Position numbers and translations under genes: made by a program. Under the pieces are notes generated by a model. The model did no database searches and was not told the DNA's origin. It saw only the letters and a program-made list of their open reading frames with translations. A stretch of DNA of 64,000 bases from Methanomicrobia archaeon (GTDB lineage Archaea; Methanobacteriota_B; Thermococci; Methanofastidiosales; NM3): contig JAUVXU010000003.1 of NCBI GenBank assembly GCA_030603445.1, positions 62,001 to 126,000 of the forward strand, read 5' to 3'. Shown piece by piece: positions 9,010 to 17,809 of this stretch. Positions within the stretch are counted from its first letter, which is position 1; every line of letters starts with the position of its first letter.

Positions 9010-10070
9010 TGCAAAAACAGCTTTAAATTTCTCATAATTACAGACAATGTTTTAGGATTTAACAAAAATGTTTTGATGGCAGTGGAATGCTTCTCGAAGT
9101 CTGCTTCTGCCTCTATATATTTCTTCTTTTCCATTAATACGGAAAAAAGAAGACTCAAATCGTTCTTGGAAATGTGTTCGTATAGCCTGCGGGCGGCAAG
9201 CCCTAAGCGAATTTCTCGGCCAAATTCCTTGTTCCAATATTTTTGGTAACGTTCTGGTGCGCCCTCGCCAACAGCCTTTGCAAGCAGTTCTGCACCACGC
9301 AACCCATAATAAAGTCCGCCTCCTGTCGTGGGTTTTGTCTGTGCCGCAGCATCCCCCAAGAGAAAAGCGCCATCCTTGACAAGCTCCGCTCTTCCAACAG
9401 GTATCGGCGCCTGTATAAAATCTATGACCTCGCCCTTGATGCCAAACTTCTCTCTCATGGCATCTACGCCTTTCATGCTTCCGATAGCACCAACGCGCAC
9501 GATACCATTTCCTTCTGGTATTGCCCATGAGAAAAAAGGTCGATTTATATCAACAATTACCATATGTTCATCCTCAAGCTCTGTCCTTATCCTCTGCTGG
9601 CATCCCGAGAAGTAACGTATGCTGCTTTTCATTTCCAATGATTTTCTCACTATTGAAACTGGGCCATCGGCACCTATGATGGCATCGGCACAAATCGATG
9701 AGCCGGGCGTTTTAATATGAAACTTTCCAGAGGGATCCTTGGCCACCGACACGACCCGTTGATCATACTCGATAGAGATATCAATTGCAAAAGACCTGTC
9801 AAATCCGTACCTGTCAAGAACAAAAGCCACGTTTTTTCGCTTAAGGAAAAACCCAGTGTCATTTAGAAAAATATGCGCACCGTCGATATTATTAATGACA
9901 TGGCGAGATCCAAATTTATCCACAAGCTTCTTTCCCACAAGCCCGGCGCAATGTATCGGGGCACCCACCCTGTCGTGCTCCTCAAGGATTGTGACCTCAT
10001 GGCCTTGCTTCAAAAGCAACTGTGAAACATGCAACCCGCAAGGCCCGGCACCGACAGTTACAAACTTCAT
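9006..10070 (-). CDS. Geranylgeranyl reductase family flavoprotein (archaeal lipid saturation)
   Basis: 354 residues from the ATG before KFVTVGAGPCGLH, a Rossmann FAD-binding motif at the very N-terminus. Further family features are the GADG segment before the middle and the second FAD motif LLGDAAAQTKPTTGGG (about residue 250). This family hydrogenates the isoprenoid chains of archaeal ether lipids; some members act on other prenyl groups. An in-frame start 24 codons upstream is possible, but a TATA box (10091-10100) lies about 26 nt before the chosen ATG, fitting a leaderless transcript. The product is close in role to the EgsA gene elsewhere in the window. Confidence 0.85.
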   Translation of the reverse strand: MKFVTVGAGPCGLHVSQLLLKQGHEVTILEEHDRVGAPIHCAGLVGKKLVDKFGSRHVINNIDGAHIFLNDTGFFLKRKNVAFVLDRYGFDRSFAIDISIEYDQRVVSVAKDPSGKFHIKTPGSSICADAIIGADGPVSIVRKSLEMKSSIRYFSGCQQRIRTELEDEHMVIVDINRPFFSWAIPEGNGIVRVGAIGSMKGVDAMREKFGIKGEVIDFIQAPIPVGRAELVKDGAFLLGDAAAQTKPTTGGGLYYGLRGAELLAKAVGEGAPERYQKYWNKEFGREIRLGLAARRLYEHISKNDLSLLFSVLMEKKKYIEAEADFEKHSTAIKTFLLNPKTLSVIMRNLKLFLH

Positions 10071-10090
10071 CAAAGGAGAGTTAACAATAG

Positions 10091-10100
10091 TATATAAATA
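10091..10100 (-). promoter_or_regulatory. TATA box for a leaderless reductase transcript
   Basis: On the minus strand the sequence reads TATTTATATA, centred about 26 nt before the ATG at 10070. There is no Shine-Dalgarno between them. This spacing puts the transcript start at or next to the ATG, and it rules out the longer in-frame start at 10142, which lies upstream of the box. Confidence 0.6.
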
Positions 10101-10154
10101 ATCCACTGGTAACTTCAAATCCAAAAACAATATGTAAAACAAAAAGAGAAAAAA

Positions 10155-10724
10155 CTACACTTCATCATATCTAAAACAGGAAGTCAGATGATCATTTACC
10201 ATCCCGATTGCCTGCATAAAAGAGTAGCATATTATTGGACCTACAAACTTGAATCCTCTCTTTTTTAGGTCTATGCCCATATCCTCGGCTTCCTGGATAA
10301 ATGTAGGGACGTCAGCAAAAGAGGAGTAGTTATGCTTGATCTGCTCTCCATTAACAAACCCCCAAATATATGCATCAAAGCTTCCATATTCTTCTTGCAC
10401 CTCAAGGAATCTTTTGGCATTTGTAATTGCGGCACGTATCTTGAGCTTATTACGTATGATGCCTGAATTGCCAACAAGCCTTTCAAAATCCTTTTCTGTA
10501 TATGTGGCCACTTTCACGGGATCGAAGTTGTCAAATGCCTTGAGGTAGCTTTCGCGCTTGTTAAGCACTATCTCCCAGCTCAATCCAGCCTGGACGCCCT
10601 CAAGAATAAGAAACTCAAAAAGTGTCCTGTCATCGTGGACCTGAACACCCCATTCCTTATCATGATACGCCTGATATAATGGATTTTTCGTTCCCCAACA
10701 TCGTATTTTTTCTTTCATATGCAA
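10155..10724 (-). CDS. tag: DNA-3-methyladenine glycosylase I (Tag)
   Basis: 189 residues, the usual Tag size. It removes 3-methyladenine from alkylated DNA. Matching features are YHDKEWGV near the N-terminus, FEFLILEGVQAGLSW with the Glu used in base recognition, and the zinc-snap ligands: Cys in RCWG, His in YHDKEW and the C-terminal His and Cys of NDHLTSC. A start 2 codons further in (second ATG) is equally possible. The family is mainly bacterial, so transfer is plausible. The reductase gene follows 85 nt downstream on the same strand but has its own TATA box. Confidence 0.92.
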   Translation of the reverse strand: MHMKEKIRCWGTKNPLYQAYHDKEWGVQVHDDRTLFEFLILEGVQAGLSWEIVLNKRESYLKAFDNFDPVKVATYTEKDFERLVGNSGIIRNKLKIRAAITNAKRFLEVQEEYGSFDAYIWGFVNGEQIKHNYSSFADVPTFIQEAEDMGIDLKKRGFKFVGPIICYSFMQAIGMVNDHLTSCFRYDEV

Positions 10725-11064
10725 GAGATGTGTTTTATGAATTCATAAGTGTTCCTAATTATCGTTGAAAAGAAACAATTGTGTAGACTTCTTCCCTTTT
10801 CTTTATTATTTAATAATAAGTTATATCATGCATTTATTACTTACAAAACCAAGGCCTTTTTGTAATAATTAACTAAATAGCAAGTCCGATGGACTCAGGG
10901 GGCTAAATTTACCGAAAAGTATAATAAGCACCAAAATCTTTTTTTGAAAGTGATATCCATGGACATGAGTAGCGATACTGGCGAATGTTTTTTGCTGCAA
11001 AAACGATGATAACCTTATACCAACACCTAATTCTGATTCTATGATAAATAATGTGGTGGGTTAA
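10725..11064. other. Intergenic region between divergent tag and leuS
   Basis: 340 bases without a gene I can support. The first half is AT-rich with runs resembling TATA boxes for the divergent tag gene. The last 40 bases hold a GGTGGG ribosome-binding site 5 nt before the leuS ATG. I looked for tRNA, C/D box RNA and a short open frame with a start signal and found none that hold up. Confidence 0.5.
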
Positions 11065-13890
11065 ATGACATTAGAATCCTTAGAATTCAACAAACTTGAA
11101 AAGAAATGGCAAGCAAGATGGGCTAAAGATAATATTTTTGAATCAGACCCAGATAGCAGGGAAAAATTCTTTCTAAACATACCTTACCCCTACATGAATG
11201 GCTTTTTACATATGGGGCGCCTATTCACATATCTTAGGGGAGAAGTTCTTGCACGATACAAGCGCATGAATAACTATAACGTGCTTTTCCCGTTTGCGTT
11301 CCATTGTACTGGGAGCCCAATAGTAAACGCCGCTAAGCGCATAGCTGAGGGAGAAGAGAAACAGGTAGATATCCTAAAGAAAATGGGCATAGAGGATGAC
11401 CAGATACCTAAATTCTCCAGTCCCAAATATTGGACAGAATTCTTTCCTTCAAAAACAAAGGAACACCTGCAAGCCATGGGGCTTTCAATTGACTGGCGAC
11501 GCTCATTTATTACCACCTCCCAAAACCCCCACTATGACAATTTCATCCAGTGGCAGTTCAGGACCCTTAAAAAGAAAGGTTATATCGTCAAAGGTGCTCA
11601 CCCTGTAATTTGGTGTAGCAAATGCCAAAATCCAGTAAGCGACCACAGCAGACTAGAAGGGGAAGGAGAAACTCCGCAAGAGTTCACTCTACTAAAGTTC
11701 AAGTATGGCGACGAATACATTATTGCAGCAACTCTTCGCCCGGAGACCGTGTTTGGCCAGACAAATCTATGGGTCGACCCTGAAGAAGAATATGTGCGTG
11801 CAAAGGTCGATGAAGAGATATGGATAATCTCCATGCCAGCCGCACAAAAGCTTGCAGACCAGGAAAAGGAAGTTGAGATATTAGGAACTGTAAAAGGGAG
11901 CGAGATAATAGGCAAGAACGCTATTGCCCCTGTAATAGAGAAGTCAATCCCAATACTGCCATCAGCGTTTTGCAATCCATGCAAGGGGACTGGCATAGTT
12001 ACGAGCGTGCCATCAGATGCCCCGGATGATTGGATGGGATTAGTGGACCTTAAAAATGATCCTGAAATGCTTGCAAAGTATAACATAGATAAAAAAGAAA
12101 TAGAGAAAATAGAGCCTGTATCTATCTTAATCTCAAAAGGATGGGGTCCGTTCCCTGCAAAAGAGATCTGCGAGAAGATGTGTATAAAAAATCAGCATGA
12201 CCGTGAAAAACTCACCATGGCAAAGAAGGAAATATACAAGTCTGGATTTTATACAGGTATCATGAACAAATCCTGCGGGAAATATGCTGGAATGAGTGTT
12301 GAGGAAGCAAAGGAAAAAGTAAAGCAGATGATGCTTAAAACAGGCGATGCAAGCGTTATGCATGAACCATCAGGCGATGTTATATGCAGATGCCTAGTCA
12401 ATTGCACTGTAAAAATAGTGCGCGACCAATACTTCATAGCCTACGGCGATCCAGAATGGAAGAAGCTTACGCACAAGGCATTCTCAAACATAAAATTCTA
12501 TCCTGAGCTTATTCACAAGCAGTTCGACTACGTGGTGGATTGGCTTAACAATTGGGCTTGTACAAGAAAACTTGGGATTGGCACTAAATTACCCTGGGAC
12601 GAGAAATGGATGATAGAATCACTATCGGATTCTACCATATACATGGCATACTACACCATCGCCCATAAAATAAGTGAGATAGATCCCGAAAAGATTTATG
12701 ATGGATTCTTTGACTATGTCTTCTTAGACAACGGACCAACTTCACTTGAAGTGGCAGAGGAGATTGGAAAGGATGTACAGTTCGTAGAGTCGCTAAAGAC
12801 CGAGTTCAACTATTGGTATCCTTTTGATCTTAGAACATCTGGAAAAGACCTTATACAAAACCACCTCACATTCTGCATATTCAATCATACAGCCATCTTT
12901 CCTGAGAAACACTGGCCCCGGGGCATAGGCGTCAACGGTTGGCTCTTAGTTGACAATGAGAAGATGAGCACTTCAAAAGGAAATGTCTACTTATCAAAAG
13001 AACTAGGCGAGAAATACGGGGCAGATGTTGTGCGCATTGGCCTAATGTACAGCGGGGAGGGTATTGATGATCCAAACTGGGAAACAAGCTTCGTAGAAGG
13101 TGTTGGAGACAAACTCACAGCATGGTACAACTTTGCCACACAACACTACAACAAGGGGCGCGAGGATGTTCAGTATATAGACAAATGGTTTGAGTCCATC
13201 GTACTAAACCTCATGGCAGAAGTAAGTGTATCGATTGAAGAGATGATGTATAGGACTGCCATCCAAAAGGGTTACTTTGACATGCAACGTGCTCTCAAGT
13301 GGTACTTACGCAGGACAGAAGTTCCAAACAAGGAGCTTATCAGCAGGTTCATAGAAGTGCAGACAAAACTCCTAGTGCCATTTTGCCCGCATGTGGCAGA
13401 GGAGATATGGGAAGCTATAGGCAATCATGAGTTCATATCAACTGCTGCATGGCCAACTCCATGGGCAGAACCAGACGAGAATATGATTGCAGCAGAAGAT
13501 TATATCAAGGATGTAATAGATGACATAAAAGAGATAATAAAGGTCGCAAAAATAGAGAATCCAAACACAGTATATATCTACACCACCCCCTCATGGAAAT
13601 GGGACGTCGTTAAAATAGCTACAGATGTGCAGGATATGAAACAAGCAATGGGGCAGGTCATGCAAGATGAAAAGATGAGAAAGCATGGCAAAAAGGTTTC
13701 TAAGTTCTTAACGACCATCATCAAGAACAGGATGTTTATGGATTATATAGATGAAAAAAGCATACTAACACAAGCAAGATTATTCGTATCAAAAGAGATT
13801 GGGGCGAAAATAGAGATAGACACAGACTATGATCCTGAAAACAAAAAAGATATTGCAATGCCTAGAAGAGTGGCAATCTATATAGAGTGA
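11065..13890 (+). CDS. leuS: Leucyl-tRNA synthetase, archaeal type
   Basis: 941 residues, the archaeal/eukaryotic LeuRS length. It charges tRNA-Leu with leucine. Class I signatures are present: the HIGH-type motif PYMNGFLHMGRLFTY (about residues 37-51) and KMSTSKGN (about 634-641). Between them lies the CP1 editing domain with TLRPETVFGQTN, typical for hydrolysis of mischarged amino acids. The anticodon-binding region and a C-terminal extension follow. A GGTGGG ribosome-binding site precedes the ATG. The coding end forms the rising arm of a terminator-like hairpin. Confidence 0.97.
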   Translation: MTLESLEFNKLEKKWQARWAKDNIFESDPDSREKFFLNIPYPYMNGFLHMGRLFTYLRGEVLARYKRMNNYNVLFPFAFHCTGSPIVNAAKRIAEGEEKQVDILKKMGIEDDQIPKFSSPKYWTEFFPSKTKEHLQAMGLSIDWRRSFITTSQNPHYDNFIQWQFRTLKKKGYIVKGAHPVIWCSKCQNPVSDHSRLEGEGETPQEFTLLKFKYGDEYIIAATLRPETVFGQTNLWVDPEEEYVRAKVDEEIWIISMPAAQKLADQEKEVEILGTVKGSEIIGKNAIAPVIEKSIPILPSAFCNPCKGTGIVTSVPSDAPDDWMGLVDLKNDPEMLAKYNIDKKEIEKIEPVSILISKGWGPFPAKEICEKMCIKNQHDREKLTMAKKEIYKSGFYTGIMNKSCGKYAGMSVEEAKEKVKQMMLKTGDASVMHEPSGDVICRCLVNCTVKIVRDQYFIAYGDPEWKKLTHKAFSNIKFYPELIHKQFDYVVDWLNNWACTRKLGIGTKLPWDEKWMIESLSDSTIYMAYYTIAHKISEIDPEKIYDGFFDYVFLDNGPTSLEVAEEIGKDVQFVESLKTEFNYWYPFDLRTSGKDLIQNHLTFCIFNHTAIFPEKHWPRGIGVNGWLLVDNEKMSTSKGNVYLSKELGEKYGADVVRIGLMYSGEGIDDPNWETSFVEGVGDKLTAWYNFATQHYNKGREDVQYIDKWFESIVLNLMAEVSVSIEEMMYRTAIQKGYFDMQRALKWYLRRTEVPNKELISRFIEVQTKLLVPFCPHVAEEIWEAIGNHEFISTAAWPTPWAEPDENMIAAEDYIKDVIDDIKEIIKVAKIENPNTVYIYTTPSWKWDVVKIATDVQDMKQAMGQVMQDEKMRKHGKKVSKFLTTIIKNRMFMDYIDEKSILTQARLFVSKEIGAKIEIDTDYDPENKKDIAMPRRVAIYIE

Positions 13891-13914
13891 TCCACTCTAT
13901 TTAACCTCTTTTTT
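13882..13914 (+). terminator. Hairpin plus T-run at the leuS 3' end
   Basis: ATAGAGTG (13882-13889) pairs perfectly with CACTCTAT (13893-13900) across a 3-nt loop, and a run of six T follows at 13909-13914. The stop codon TGA (13888-13890) lies inside the stem. The layout fits a transcription terminator that overlaps the end of the coding region. The same 8-9 base arm recurs at the end of the S8e gene. Confidence 0.55.
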
Positions 13915-13988
13915 CACCAGGCAACGTGAGAGATCATTCTTTTTTTAAAATAACGATGTGAATTGTTGTTCCACAACTTTCCAAAATA

Positions 13989-13997
13989 TTTATAATA
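13989..13997 (+). promoter_or_regulatory. TATA box for a leaderless thioredoxin reductase-like gene
   Basis: TTTATAATA is centred about 28 nt before the ATG at 14021, with no ribosome-binding site between them. It therefore supports the shorter start that places the FAD motif at the N-terminus, not the in-frame start 21 codons upstream. Confidence 0.55.
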
Positions 13998-14020
13998 ATC
14001 TTCATATTTTACATTTTAGT

Positions 14021-14929
14021 ATGTATGATGTTGTCATAGTCGGAGGGGGCCCCGGGGGCCTCACAGCAGCACTTTACTGTATCAGGTCAAACTTGAATAC
14101 ACTTCTCATTGAAAAAGAGTTTATTGGAGGGAATGTGTCCTACGCAGGTTTAATTGAAAATTATCCTGGTTTCCCCGAAGGAATAAAAGGGTTCGAACTA
14201 GGACAAAAAATGGAAAACCAAGTAAAAAATACAGATGTTGAGATAAAATATGGTGTAGTCAAAAAAATTGACTTTAAAAACATGAAAATAATTCTTGAAG
14301 ATGAGGATATCAAGACCTCATCTATCATCCTGTCCCCTGGGCTTACCCACAAGAAACTTGATGTTCCAGGCGAGGAGAAGTTTATTGGCAAAGGCGTAGT
14401 CTACTGCACTACATGCGATGGCCCGCTTTACAATGGGAAAAAGACGGTCGTTGCCGGACGGGGAATTCCAGGAATAACGGCCGCCTTGTATCTCGACGAG
14501 ATTGCAAAAAGCGTCATACTAGTTACTCCCACCAAGGAATTAAAGGCAAAAGAAGCGATATATCTTGACAAAATAAATGCAAGCAATGTTAAGGTCATCA
14601 CAAATACCACGATAAAAGAATTACAAGGGCAAAAAATGCTTGAGAAGGTAGTTATAAAGCACAAGGACAGCGGCGAGGAAAAAGTCCTTGATGCAGATGG
14701 GATCTTCGTTAACATAGGAAAAATACCAAACACAAAATTCCTTCATGAGGGTGGTATTGCTCTTGACAAAAAAGGATTTATCGTAATAGATGCTACCCAG
14801 AAGACTTCAATTGATGGGGTCTATGCCATAGGCGATGTGACAACAGACCCATATAAACAGATATCTACTGCAGTCGGTGACGGTTGCAAGGCTGCACTTA
14901 ATATTGCAAAAATACTAAAAGACAGGTGA
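14021..14929 (+). CDS. Thioredoxin reductase-like FAD disulfide reductase
   Basis: 302 residues. The FAD Rossmann motif is VVIVGGGPGG (residues 4-13), the redox pair is C129-T-T-C132-D, and the final FAD motif is AIGDVTTDPYKQ near the C-terminus, all as in TrxB. The second nucleotide site is odd: where NADPH-dependent enzymes have GGGxSA, this has AGRGIPGITAA, and the downstream HRRxxxR motif for the NADPH phosphate is missing. It may use another donor such as ferredoxin, F420 or NADH, as reported for some archaeal homologues; this is inference. A thioredoxin-fold lipoprotein gene starts 4 nt after its stop, in the same transcript. Confidence 0.88.
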   Translation: MYDVVIVGGGPGGLTAALYCIRSNLNTLLIEKEFIGGNVSYAGLIENYPGFPEGIKGFELGQKMENQVKNTDVEIKYGVVKKIDFKNMKIILEDEDIKTSSIILSPGLTHKKLDVPGEEKFIGKGVVYCTTCDGPLYNGKKTVVAGRGIPGITAALYLDEIAKSVILVTPTKELKAKEAIYLDKINASNVKVITNTTIKELQGQKMLEKVVIKHKDSGEEKVLDADGIFVNIGKIPNTKFLHEGGIALDKKGFIVIDATQKTSIDGVYAIGDVTTDPYKQISTAVGDGCKAALNIAKILKDR

Positions 14930-14933
14930 ATAC

Positions 14934-15527
14934 ATGAACAAACGCATAATTCTTACATTTTTTTTATTAGCAGGCTTGCTCTTATCAGGGTGCATTTCAG
15001 GAGGGAGTGAAGAACCCTCACCAACAGCCGCCCCAACTACCACCATAGCTCCGACAACGCTGCCGCCGACAACAGCGCCTACGGTAACGGTAACTCCACC
15101 GATAATATATGGTAATGTAACATGGCAATACTATGATGATGCAGTTGCACAATCTGTTGATGAAAACAAGCATGTTTACGTATACATGTGGCGCCAAAGC
15201 TGCCCCTATTGTGATATGATGAAAGATCGCACCTTCAAAGATCCGGATGTTGTTGCGTATCTTGAGGAGAACTTTGCCGTAGTTGCTGTGAACGTCTGGT
15301 CAAATGACCCGATATCTTCAAAAAATCCAGGATTGTCAGGTGCTTATTTAGGGAGTGCTTTTGAAATTCCTGGCGCGCCATCATCAGGTTTCATAGACCC
15401 AGATGGCATCCTAATAGGTCCAATTCCAGGATACAAGGATTCTGAAGAGTTCTTATTAATATTAGAATACGTTGCAACGGATTCCTATAAAAGTATGACC
15501 TACCAACAGTTCATAGACTCCAAGTAA
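14934..15527 (+). CDS. Thioredoxin-fold lipoprotein
   Basis: 197 residues. A signal peptide ends in a lipobox LLLSGC, so Cys20 would carry the lipid anchor outside the membrane. A Pro/Thr-rich linker (about 28-56) then leads to a thioredoxin-like domain with the active-site pair C90-P-Y-C93 in the context MWRQSCPYCDMM, and a cis-Pro-type segment EIPGAPSSGF. This resembles exported thiol oxidoreductases of the thioredoxin_7/DUF255 type, which act on disulfides of exported proteins. It is encoded 4 nt after the thioredoxin reductase-like gene, but the two products are on opposite sides of the membrane, so an electron relay would be needed. Confidence 0.82.
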   Translation: MNKRIILTFFLLAGLLLSGCISGGSEEPSPTAAPTTTIAPTTLPPTTAPTVTVTPPIIYGNVTWQYYDDAVAQSVDENKHVYVYMWRQSCPYCDMMKDRTFKDPDVVAYLEENFAVVAVNVWSNDPISSKNPGLSGAYLGSAFEIPGAPSSGFIDPDGILIGPIPGYKDSEEFLLILEYVATDSYKSMTYQQFIDSK

Positions 15528-15691
15528 CCTCATGCATATCATGAAATCCATGATTTTGTATTGTGAATACTTTAACAATAAAAATATAAAAAAGAGCTAT
15601 TCCCACATATTTCCACAAAGATACTTTTAAATGAAAATTAATATAAAAGAGTAAAAAGCTTTTATAATATAGAATCGGACTGTGAAAGTAT

Positions 15692-17731
15692 ATGGCAAAT
15701 AGATGTGGAATATGCGGCAAAGGGATTAATCCTTCAGAAATAGCATCGTGCATGCACTGCAACACACCCTACCATTTTGGCTGTATAAAGGAACATCTTT
15801 TTACTAACAAGAGCTGCCCCCGCTGTGGCAGGACATCATCATTGATGCACTATCGAAGAGGTAATAAAGGAAAGCCAGCACCGCAACCATCCAAAGAACC
15901 AACTGCCAAGATGCCATCACAAACACCTTCTCCAAAATCATCTTTTGTATATGGGGGGACGATAAAGAAAAAAGCGCCACAGCCACATGCGCCTTCTCCT
16001 AAAAAAGAAAAATCACCTAAACAAAAAGGCATCAGTGGTCTATTCATAAGCTTCATCATTGTGCTGCTTCTATTGGCATCCACCTACTACGTAACTACGA
16101 CGTATGTTGGGTATGCGCCTGTTCTCTCGGCCGACGAGCTCAGCAAAACGGTGATTCCCGGACAGGCTGTGGAATTCCCAATATCATTTGAGAACAGTGG
16201 TAATATTATCTCACATTACAATGTATATATTGACGACAAAAACAGCGCATTGCCTGATGAATTGGAACCTGTCCTTATGGATGATACCCCTGAATATGGA
16301 AAATCACTTTCCACTGTTGTTGAACCTGGTTCTTCCTTTCACTTTCGTTTGCGTGTCACTAGCGCCAGTGGTGTCTTGTCCGAAGTACAGGGAACCGTAA
16401 TGGTAGTTGTAGAGTCACGTGATGGAAAATATAGTGACAAAAAAATATTTACTATCACATCCCAAACCATATACAGCTATGAAGTCATCCAAAGTGATAC
16501 CCAAAAATACGTATCTGCAGGTGGGACTGCCACATTCTCTGCAACCCTTGTGAACAAGGGAAATACTGTGGATACGTATTTTATCCGTCTTGAGAACACA
16601 ACATCTGGATGGCAGTCGTCTCTACTTTATGATAAGGTAACAATAGAACCCAACATGTCTGCCCAGGTCCTCCTAACCCTCAAGTCGCCTGACGCAGCAC
16701 CTGGTAATGAAAAAGGAGAGACTATTTTAAAAATTATGTCCCAAAATAACTCTAGTGACGTTAAGACTGTGAAATACAGCCTTATAGTGAATCCAACTTA
16801 TGGATTTGATCTTCTTGTTGGTGATCACTCCAAAGTTGTGCTCCCTGGATCTACAACATCTTATACATTCAAAATACGCAACCAGGGTAACTCTTCTGAC
16901 ACGTATGATCTTCAGGCAGTGCCTGTCATGCCCTATGGGTGGAGCGTGGAACTCTCAAAGACCTCAGTTACAATAAGACAAGGCGAAGAGATGACAATAG
17001 GAGTGAGTATAAAGGTTCCAGAAAGCGCAGCGCCCAATCAAAGTGGTATTGTTAATGTAAACATCGTATCTGCAGGCAATCAGGAAACAAAGAACCAAAA
17101 TTTTGAAGTAACAACGGCAGAAGGACAAAACAAGATTGTGCTTGTGGAACTCTTTACGTCTGTGAACTGCACGTTTTGCCCCTATGCAGAAAATGCAGTA
17201 GAACAGCTTCTTTTTGATTATCCGGACAATTATATAGCCTTGGAATATCATCTCAATGACAGCTTAAACATAACTTTCTCGTCATCGCGTGCTGGACTTT
17301 ATTCCATCCCAGGGACACCTACTTCGATGTTTGATGGTACGCGCAAGGAAGCAGGTGGTTCACCCCTAACTTACAATAAGTATGTGACAAAGACCCAGGA
17401 TCTTATCCAAGAAGAACTGCAGCTTCGTATAGACCTATCACTCTCAGAGTCATCTGTGCCAGGCCACACGAATGTCAACGCCGTAATCAAGTCCACAGGC
17501 CTGCCAGCAGGCAAAGACTTAGATGTCTTCTTTGTCACGTATAGCAACGGCGTGTCTAGTGGTTCCAAGACATTCAATCACGTCGTAGTTGATGGAGCAA
17601 AGCGGACATTGACATCTTTTGATAATATCGAGAACATCACGCTTGCATTTGAGATCCCAGAAGATGGAGGTATTGTAGTCTTCGTTCAAGATAGATCTAC
17701 AAAGAAGGTATATCAGGTCGCCACTATATGA
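15692..17731 (+). CDS. Membrane protein: PHD/RING-like zinc finger, beta-sandwich repeats, thioredoxin-fold domain
   Basis: 679 residues with a striking order of parts. Residues 5-45 form a zinc finger with eight ligands spaced C5-x2-C8-x11-C20-x2-C23-x4-H28-x2-C31-x10-C42-x2-C45, the C4HC3 order of PHD and RING-variant fingers. A Pro/Lys-rich linker and one transmembrane helix (about 113-134) follow. The outer part has three or so NEW3/CARDB-like beta-sandwich repeats (phrases such as FENSGN, LVNKGNTVDTY, IRNQGNSSDTY) and ends in a thioredoxin-fold domain with C493-T-F-C496 and an IPGTPTSMFDG cis-Pro segment, like Omp28-type proteins. It follows the two redox genes by 164 nt. The function is unknown. 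Confidence 0.75.
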   Translation: MANRCGICGKGINPSEIASCMHCNTPYHFGCIKEHLFTNKSCPRCGRTSSLMHYRRGNKGKPAPQPSKEPTAKMPSQTPSPKSSFVYGGTIKKKAPQPHAPSPKKEKSPKQKGISGLFISFIIVLLLLASTYYVTTTYVGYAPVLSADELSKTVIPGQAVEFPISFENSGNIISHYNVYIDDKNSALPDELEPVLMDDTPEYGKSLSTVVEPGSSFHFRLRVTSASGVLSEVQGTVMVVVESRDGKYSDKKIFTITSQTIYSYEVIQSDTQKYVSAGGTATFSATLVNKGNTVDTYFIRLENTTSGWQSSLLYDKVTIEPNMSAQVLLTLKSPDAAPGNEKGETILKIMSQNNSSDVKTVKYSLIVNPTYGFDLLVGDHSKVVLPGSTTSYTFKIRNQGNSSDTYDLQAVPVMPYGWSVELSKTSVTIRQGEEMTIGVSIKVPESAAPNQSGIVNVNIVSAGNQETKNQNFEVTTAEGQNKIVLVELFTSVNCTFCPYAENAVEQLLFDYPDNYIALEYHLNDSLNITFSSSRAGLYSIPGTPTSMFDGTRKEAGGSPLTYNKYVTKTQDLIQEELQLRIDLSLSESSVPGHTNVNAVIKSTGLPAGKDLDVFFVTYSNGVSSGSKTFNHVVVDGAKRTLTSFDNIENITLAFEIPEDGGIVVFVQDRSTKKVYQVATI

Positions 17732-17772
17732 TATCCGCCCCAATCAGGGAAAAACTATATATAATACATAAC

Positions 17773-17799
17773 TATATACTTTAAATACATAAGTATATA
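17773..17799 (+). promoter_or_regulatory. Inverted-repeat operator around a TATA box
   Basis: TATATACTT (17773-17781) and AAGTATATA (17791-17799) are a perfect 9-bp inverted repeat separated by 9 nt. The sequence TTTAAATA (17780-17787) in the middle lies about 26 nt before the ATG at 17810 and is a good TATA box. The same region also reads as an 18-nt imperfect direct repeat (ATACATAACTATATACTT and ATACATAAGTATATAAGT, 15 of 18 identical) with a 21-nt period. A dimeric regulator bound here would block TBP; the first gene downstream is such a regulator. Confidence 0.6.
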
Positions 17800-17809
17800 A
17801 GTGGGAACT

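Noticed and set aside
9052-9528. 158-residue minus-strand frame inside the reductase gene
   Set aside because: It is an out-of-frame shadow rich in Arg, Trp and Cys with no family features; the overlapping reductase frame is clearly the real one.
10980-11050. Possible C/D box guide RNA
   Set aside because: A GATGATA and a CTGA are present, but the first is not a proper RTGATGA C box and no terminal stem or second box pair is found.
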